From Pararge aegeria (taxonomy: Eukaryota > Arthropoda > Insecta > Lepidoptera > Nymphalidae), in contig NC_053187.1 of the NCBI RefSeq assembly GCF_905163445.1, forward strand, positions 3,286,001-3,350,000: a stretch of 64,000 bases of DNA, read 5' to 3'. The position numbers and the translations under genes are program-made. The notes under the pieces are model-generated. The model was not told the DNA's origin. It worked only from the letters and a program-made list of their open reading frames with translations, and ran no database searches. Below are positions 27,901 to 36,900 of the stretch, piece by piece (position 1 is the first letter of the stretch; every line of letters starts with the position of its first letter).

Positions 27901-30900
27901 CTTTACTTATAATTTATACGTGTTTTATATAGATATCTGAACTCTAACAGTATAACGCTAACCATTATATATTCAAACGACCGATAGGTGCTTACGCGTG
28001 TTTGCTTTGATGAACAAATAGGTTAACTCTGATCCTATTTGCATATGATTTAATGAGCGAGACGTGCTCACATCTGCCAAGACGTGTTAGCACAAGCAAC
28101 TTGGGTACTCATTCAATGTGACGTATGAAATTCAAGTGTAAAACTCTATTAAGGGCCACACTGTAAGGTACGTTCAAGGGGGAAGGGTATATCCGAAATT
28201 CATGCTGGTTTTTGCTACTACAGTTTGCCCGCGTCCGTCATTCGCGTTTGTTACGGATTTTTTCGATTCCCGTGGGAACCGTTTGGTTTCCTGGAATTTC
28301 AACAAACTCTCATCAAAAATCAAACATAACGTACCTCATTGTAAAATAAAAAATGGATGTATACCAGTACCTACTAAAAGTACCATATATTACTTTACGC
28401 CTTTTCAACTATATATATCTTTGCCAAAATCAAATCGATTGTTTTTTTTGTTTGGTCGTGAATCAAAGATAAACAAACACACACATTTGCATTTATAACA
28501 CATGTTAGGATAAATTGACAATATCTCTTTCCTACTTCTAATATGGGCAAAGTGCGAAAAAAGTCATTGCAATACGACTATTATTCTTATGAAAACGAGA
28601 TATCTAAAGATAGTAATTAAAATATATATATTTTTTTGAAATTAAAATAAAAAAAAAACGTGGCAAAAAATAATTACGAAACTTATACGAAACCAAACTA
28701 AATTGACAAGTCTAATAGTAGTGCCCCTTTTCTCAATGTTTAGCGTGGATGACTGATGGGATGGCACTATATACGAGTATCTTATGTTAATAAAGTTTAG
28801 ACATACGTAGAACGGACGGTTTCAAACCAAACAAGTGCGGACATGGCCCAGGAACAGAAGAAGATAGTTTAGACATATTATGAAAATTAAGCTTAATTTG
28901 CTATACCTACTCCGCGAAAAGAAAATTAAGCTTAATTTGCTATACCTACTCCGCGAAAAGCAGGAGAATCTGTATGATGTAAAGATTCTCCTTTTTTCGC
29001 GGAGTGTAAAAATTAATATTAATTAAATTATAATTAATATTAATTTTCATGATAGGTATATCATAGAATTCCTCAAAGTAACGCCTTCTTCTATCTAATT
29101 GTTTAGACATTAGTTTAAAACAGAACTGGCACCAATTCCAGATGAGAAACTAATCAAAACTGTGTTTCATGCTTGGTTACGTTTTAAAGTCCTAATAAGA
29201 CCCTTGTCCGTTCTCCGAACACCTGATCAGTCCATAAACATGATACATCAGGATTGTCTTACAGCGTATTAATTTACCGGCCCCTTCGAAGTTTATAATA
29301 GACCTGCAAATTTACACCAACAACAAATAATCTTAACAATTATTCAATGTAAAGTCAACATCTCCTGAGGATGCCCCGCTTTCGGAGCGAAACGTGCGGA
29401 TCTGTTTGGTGTGGTGTATACGAATTGAAGTAATTATAAATAACACCATACAGATTCTCCTGCTGTTCGCGGAGTACAGAAAATTAAGCTTAGTTTTCAG
29501 AATATATTATGGATTTCCGCAAAGTAACGCCTGCTTCTATCCAATATCCAAAATTTACACCAGTCAAAACCAACATTTGCATACTAATTCTGTGAATAAT
29601 AAAACTAAAAGTAAATTTCCGATCCGATACTCAATTTTGTTTTCATCATCTTAAAGTCATTGAAGGAGTTTTTCAACCCATTATCGACAGGGCATGGGTC
29701 CCACAATGAGAAGGGTTTAGGCTGCAGTCCACCATGCTAGCTCCGTGCGGATTGGTGGATTTCTCACGCCTTTGAGAACATTAAGAAGAGCTCTCAGGCA
29801 TGCAGGTTTCTTCACCGTTGAAGCAATTGTGTAGACCAATATGACGTTAGTTAGTTGAACTTACAGATTTTAAGGTGCAAACGAATTGGCAATGATAGCA
29901 TTATTTCTGTTAAGAATCTCTATTGTGTCGGCTGCCATAAGGAACTGTGTCGCTCGGGCAAGGCGCGTGTGTTGAGAATACGTAATTGCCTCATACAGGC
30001 TACTGGTCACTGTGTCGATCTAACGATACATATCTATACTATTAACTTGCGTTTCTACGCTACTTCGTTTCTAAGAACACTCTAATAAGTCCCATACAAA
30101 CGTTTTAGGGCGTGTTTCTAAATAGTCTTTAACCTTTCTCCGGAAATCGGCTATAAAATGCAATTTCAAATCTGACCTATAAGTTGGATATTAAAATAAG
30201 TGCAAGAGATAAATAATGGATTAAACTCAAAAACAAAGTATGCGATTTAAAAATTCTTTCACCTATAGAAAGATACAAACAGCGAGTAGCATGTATTATG
30301 TTATTTAAGTTATAGTAAGATTTCTGTCTAAAATACTGGTATTTGTAAAGGCGCTATATCGTGCTGATATATACGTCTAGTACAAGAATATTGTTTATTC
30401 TCGGAGTTACTCTTATCTATATCTTAAACGGCTACAGTGACATATTCAATTTAAAAAAAAAATAAATTAAGAGGTTATCTACATAAAATATAAAGCCTTA
30501 CAAAAGTATTATTACATCAAGATAACCTTATGCCCGTTATAGCACGTTACTTTGCCACAAAGTTTAGGAGACAAGACTGTCTGCAATTATAATAGCGTCT
30601 CAGACGATATTGTAAAAATAAATTTTGTGGAAGGGGAGTTTACGTCTGTAAGTAACGTACCTACGCGGCTCAATAGAGTTTGAATAGGTATAACATTTAG
30701 CTACTATCAAAAGTAAACGCGTGTAAAGCTGCGTTGAACAGCTAGTTCTGCTATGAAGCGGAAGAGTTTGTATGTTTTAATTTTATTATAGTGTCATCAG
30801 GGAAATTCCCAACAACCGGTTTGCGCGTCAAGTAGAAAAATTTCTTAGTGACGAGTCATCTCATATAAGTGAAAGATTATGGTTGCACTACTGCAAACTC

Positions 30901-33900
30901 GTTTACACCTATGGCTTCTTACGGATACATTTATCTACTTATAATCCTGTAGAAATAAGTGGCCCCAGACTGTGGACTTTGGAACTCACTGCAGAAGTCC
31001 AACAGTGGACGTCAGTAAGTTTATATGTGATGCTAATGATCTTTCTTCTTCTTCTTCTGTGATCTGTAGAATCTCTTAAAGATCACGCAATTTACAAAAT
31101 GGCAAGTGACAGCAAACTTAAAATATTAGTTAAGAAAATAAATTCTTTGTTCAGCAGCGGTGAAAGCTCATTGGATAGGACTTTGACTTAACTTTAAGGG
31201 TGCCGAGGGGGAACTTGCTACACTTACTTTTCTATGATTTTAAATCAAAAAAAATTACACACAAACACACACATACACACACACGCATACAAACACGCGC
31301 ACCCCCACAAACAAATCAAATGTAACTAAACAACGGCCTCAAAAATTTATAATTCTTTTATTTTTTTTAATTTTTTTCTTTCTTTATATAATTTTGCCTG
31401 TTAATTAGTCAAACGTTTGTTATTAAGACCATAGATATAAGGAAGACACTGCCTCCTGTAACACAGTTCAAACTACTGAAATGTATACGTTTTTCTGATA
31501 AAATAAAGATAATTAAATAAAGTATTATTATAAGATATGTGCAAATAAAATAAAATATCACTTGCTTCAACTGTGAAGGAAAACATCGTGAGGAAACCTG
31601 CATGCCTGAGAGTTCTATTATGTTACATATATACGAGATGTCCTCTTAGATAGATTAGAATGGTGGTTATAATACTAGTTTACGAATGCCTTCTCGTATT
31701 CTGGGGTGTGAATGATAATGCAGTCGAAGATGGTAGCGGGCTAACCTGTTATTGGTACTGTAGTTATATAAAAACCATAAGCCTGTATCGGAACGCTAAA
31801 TGGCTTGGCGGAACGTATTAGTCCTAGGATGGTAACTAGGAACGGAGTAAGCCTTTCACCAGACCAGAGATTATAAATTCAGAGCTCAACGGTTAAGTAC
31901 TACCGCGATGCTTATTTGTACCGCCAAGCAGCATTTCTGTGTTCTGGTATGAAGGGCGTGGTTGCCGGTTTTTATTACCAGCACATGACGTTTATCAACA
32001 TGTTGATAGTCACAAAGCGGCACTTTGCAATACATGTTCCTTGCTTGCCCTACAGAGCGTTTCCTTGTTAATTTTGCGATCAATTATTAGGTATGTCTTC
32101 GACGGGGATTGAACGTGGGAACTTCCACTTATAAAAGCACTGTGCACGCCACTACGCCATAAAGGTAGTTGAATACGACGGTTCTCCGTAGAAAGTTTAA
32201 TATTCAAATTCAAAATGTATTTATTTCAAATAGGCCTGATTTATAAGCAATTTTAAAACGTCAAGTCAGTCTGTTTTTAGTGACTCTACCACTTGTTCGA
32301 AAGACAGATTCTACCGAAAAGAGCCGGCAAAAAACTCAGTAGATTGCTCTTTCTTAACATAATTTTATAGTTTATCAATCTTGAGATTTTTTTCTATCTT
32401 GATTAGTGCGGTGTGGCCTGTTTCCAAGCAGCCTTGTAGTAACGAAGATTGATTAAATTTATATAAATATACTAGCGGACCGCAGCGCCATCTGTCAGGC
32501 TGATTTGTGAATCTAAACCATCCAGGGTGCCACCCAAACGCATACCAAAAAATTCATTCAAATCGGTCCAACCGTTTAGGAGGAGTTCAGTGACATACAC
32601 ACGTACGGTAGAATTTTATATATATAAAGATTGTTTAAACTTTGGTCAAGGTAGATCTAAAAATTACCTTCGGTATTAACAGCAAGTTATAAAAGCATGT
32701 ACCCATCCTCACATAGGATTTCTGTAGGTACTTTTCTCAGACGGTGTGGGGATATCAAAAATTTATGTCCGTTTCTAGTAAGACGATTGTTTATATCGAG
32801 TTTTTGTATATACAATAAACCCAGTAGGTATATGTTTTCTTTTTAAAGCGAGACCTAAAAGGATCCTGCTTTCGCTAGCGAACAAACCGGTATCCGTAAA
32901 AAGCAACGGACCTCAAACAGAACTGTTACGATGCCCTCAATATTTTAACGTTTACAGCTATTTAGATAGGCACCATTAATTCATAACACATTTACTTTGA
33001 ATTCACGTTTATTGCATGCATACTAATAATAATAAGCTACTAATAATAAAAATAAATATTACTATATAATTTTTTTTTTAATAAATATTCTACGACAATA
33101 CACACATCGCCATTCAGCACAATAGTAAGTGTAGCTTGTGTTATGGTTACTGAGATGACTGATGAATATTTTTATGAAGAATATACCTATAATATACAGA
33201 TAAACATCCATACACTGAGAAACATTCATGTTCATCACATAAATATTTTCCAGTTGTGGGCCAATCGGCCGTCAAAACAATAAAGTATTAAAAACTAAAA
33301 ACTGTGATTGTGAATATACAAATATATTTTTGTAGCCAAACTAATCTCAATGTAATCTATTCTAACACTTACTCGTATTTACTCTTACTTCTTGTAGGTC
33401 TGTTTGTCAATTTGCAAAGGCCTCGTCCAACCTTTTCCATTCCCGTATATCTTGGACCACTCTATTCCACGTTGCTAATTATATCATCGTAATATCATTA
33501 CCCACTCCCACAATTAGAAGGGTTTAATGCCGTAGTCCACCACGCTGGCTCAGTTCAGAAAGGTGGACACCACACACCTTTGAGAACATTATGGAGAACT
33601 CTCAGGCATGCAGGATTCCTCACAACGTTTTCCTTCACCGTGTAAGCAAGTGATATTTCAATTGCTTAAAATGCACATAACTTAAAAAGTTAGAAGTGCG
33701 TGCTGGGATTCGAAATAGGTCCCCCAATAGTGAAGTCGAAGTCTTACCCACTGAGCTATCAGTGCTTCAATTGATAATAATCATTACCTAAGAATTTAGG
33801 GTTTGGTACCTAAACCCGCCAACCCGAATTTTAATAGTGTTATGGGCAAGCTTTTTTAGTACGTGTCGCATAGGAGCTATGTTATATGTACTTAAAAAGC

Positions 33901-36900
33901 TGTGACGTTAATTTTTGTGATGATAAACTTTGTTAACTCTCGTGGTAACATTTTTTCTCTCTATTCGTTCTTTATAATACTAACTGTGTTGTGGTGTACA
34001 AATTAAGAGTTTGAATAAATAAAAAAAGTTATACTGTGTATAGCGCACATTCGACTTATATTAGAAAAAAAACTACAATTATTTAGCCCTTGACTGAAAT
34101 CCAAACTGCTGGTAAGTTATGATGCAGTCTTAGATAGTAACGGGCTAAAAGGTTAGGGGTAAGGAAGTTTTTTTAAACTTATACACAAATTACAAACGCA
34201 TTAGAAATTCGTGATATATAAAAGCAATCGTGAACGCGTTAGGTATTTGAAGCGCATTATGTTAATGTATGTATAATGGCTCGTCGGTATTGGATACGAA
34301 TGGAAATTGCAACAGAGAAATCAGATGATAAGGTTACGATAACTTCCTTCGGTTATAGGTTACGCTTTCAGGTTGCGACGCGTTTCGTTAATTTTGCGTA
34401 AATAAGTCGAGACTTATATTTTATCATCTCATATTTATCATATATTTGACAAGTAGATATTGGTCAAATATATGATAAATTTTTTGTCATTAAAAAAAAA
34501 TGTAACGATCTTAAGCGGGAAAAATTACTCAGAAATTGTTTACCTTTACAGTTCTCCAAAAAGTCCGTGATAGCATATGTGTATCTTGTAATGTTTACTC
34601 TCTAAGTATATGCTTTTTTATTTTAACCAAAATTATAATAATTTGAATTTTAAGTAATTAAAATATCACTAGCTTTAACGGTGAAGGAAAACATAGTAAG
34701 GAAACCTATATGCCTGAGAGTTCTCATTAATGTTCTTAACGGTGTGTGGAGTCCACCAAAACTGGGCCAGCGTGGTTGACTACCCCCTCCTCATTGTGGG
34801 AGGAGACCAGTGCCCTGTAGTGGGCCGGTAATGGGTTGATATGAATGAGAATGAATGAATTAGAAAATGATACATTATTTGCCAAGGTGTTGTTATAAAT
34901 ATGATATAAATATAAACTTACGACAACAATACACACATCGCAATCTAGCGCCAAAGTGAGCATAGCTTGTGTTCTTTGTTACTAAGATGACTGATGAATA
35001 TTTTTATAAATAATTTCCATAAATTATAATATACAGAAAACCGACGGCCGAATTGCGCAGTTTGCAGCGACCTTGCTTTCTGAGCCCAAGGCCGTGGGTT
35101 CGATTCCCACTACTGGAAAATGTTTGTGTGATGAGCATGAATGTTTTTCAGTGTCTGGGTGTTTATATGTATTATCCTCAGTATTTATGTATATAATTCA
35201 TAAAAATATTAACAGGCATCTTAGTACCCATAACACAAGCTACGCTTTCTTTTGGGGCTGGATGGCGATGTGTGTATTTTCGTAGTATATTTATTTATAA
35301 ACACGCAGACATTTAAAAACATTCTTGTTCATCACACAAACTTTTTCCAACTCTGGGAATCGAACCCACCGCCTTGGACTCAGAGCAGGGTCGTTGCCCT
35401 TTGCGCCAATCGGCACAAAGACGACAGATCACAATACAGTTGTCACCACCCCTACTCTTCCCGTGGGTGTCGGATGATGCGACTAAGGGAATGTAACGAA
35501 GAGCCGGCAGGAGCGTCCTCTGTGCTACTACAATCTACTCCGATCACCAACTCGTCTGACCAACGTGGTGTTCCAATTTCCTATTCCAGAGTGGGATTGC
35601 GTTCTTTCTCCATTACCCATGGCGGGCGTTGCTGGCTGCGCTCGAAGAGAATGGGTCGCTCGACATGTTCTAGCTGCCGGAGCTCTACTTGGCAAGAGCT
35701 GTTCGGCTGCTTTGAAGCTTGCTGGACACAAGCCCGCACTCCAAACACAGGTAAACCTAACGCCGACGAGTAGCTGCTCGTAGGTACTGCATTCCTAGTA
35801 CTTGAACTCAGATTTACAACATAGAACAACAATACAATTTGTTGACCGCGTTGATTATGTTTTTTTCTAGAAATGCCGTGAAAAACGGTTGTTTTTCTGA
35901 AATAAAAAGTATATAATGTTAATCTCCGTCTTTACCATTAACTCTATGCCAAAATAACGTTGATTTGTGGTTAAGTTAGGGCGCGAAGTAAGGACAAACA
36001 AACACACTTTCACATTTCTTAGCAAGGATAATTGGAACAATAGCTGTTACCCGCGGCTTAACTTGCGTTGCAATATGAAAAAAAATGCTAGGAGAATTGT
36101 AAATCGACTATGAATGTAACATAACAGTACCTATTTGAGAACGATTGTGTAAAAAAGTTTGTATGACTCTCCAATAATCTTTTGTACACTATGTTACTCT
36201 CCGTCCTTTCAACAAACTCTATGCCAAAAAGTAAGTAGATTAGTTGTTTAGGACGAGAAGGACAAACAAACAGACAATATCACTTATATTATTATTTTAA
36301 AAGACAGACAAAAACACAATACTTTTATTAGTATTTAAATCCTAACTAATATTATCGCAATTATAATATTTATTAGTATTAAACATTTTTTTGCTGCTTG
36401 ATATAAAAAGAATATATTATTTTGCTGGCCACTAGTTCGGAGTAACAATATATTTCCGGAAACGATCGTACTACCGACTAGCGACTGTATCAGGTAATTA
36501 TTTGGCGCAGTCGGTAGGTCCGTAGATATCAGTTTGTCATAATTTAACTTGATTTTGTTTTACATCATTGAACTGCATTAAATTTTTCTAATCTTCAAGA
36601 TTTTTGATTGTACTCTTATTACATTTGTCATTTTGTTTCCAGGGTTACCTCTTCGGTTGTCACTTAGCGTTAGCGTGGCAAGCTTTCTTAGATTTAGAAG
36701 CGTTCACTGGCCCTGAACCTGACAGCTTTTCTCTTGTAGGAGCGCCCCTGGCTTTTACTTTAGAAGCAAGGCCTACACTATATTCATATATTGAGGCTGG
36801 CAAGAAAAGCGTACGAGATGTTGACTATCATGAGGTAAGATTGTATTAAAACCTTTCTGTTTCTGTAGAGTCTGGAGCCTTATCATTTCATCATCATTAC

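Larger units (their letters stand above)
26479..35589 (+). other. PDSS2: PDSS2 intron 4, 9.1 kb
   Basis: Repeat-rich; elements listed separately. No exon or clear repeat recognised in 27730-28860, 29850-31140 or 34170-34640. Confidence 0.7.
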
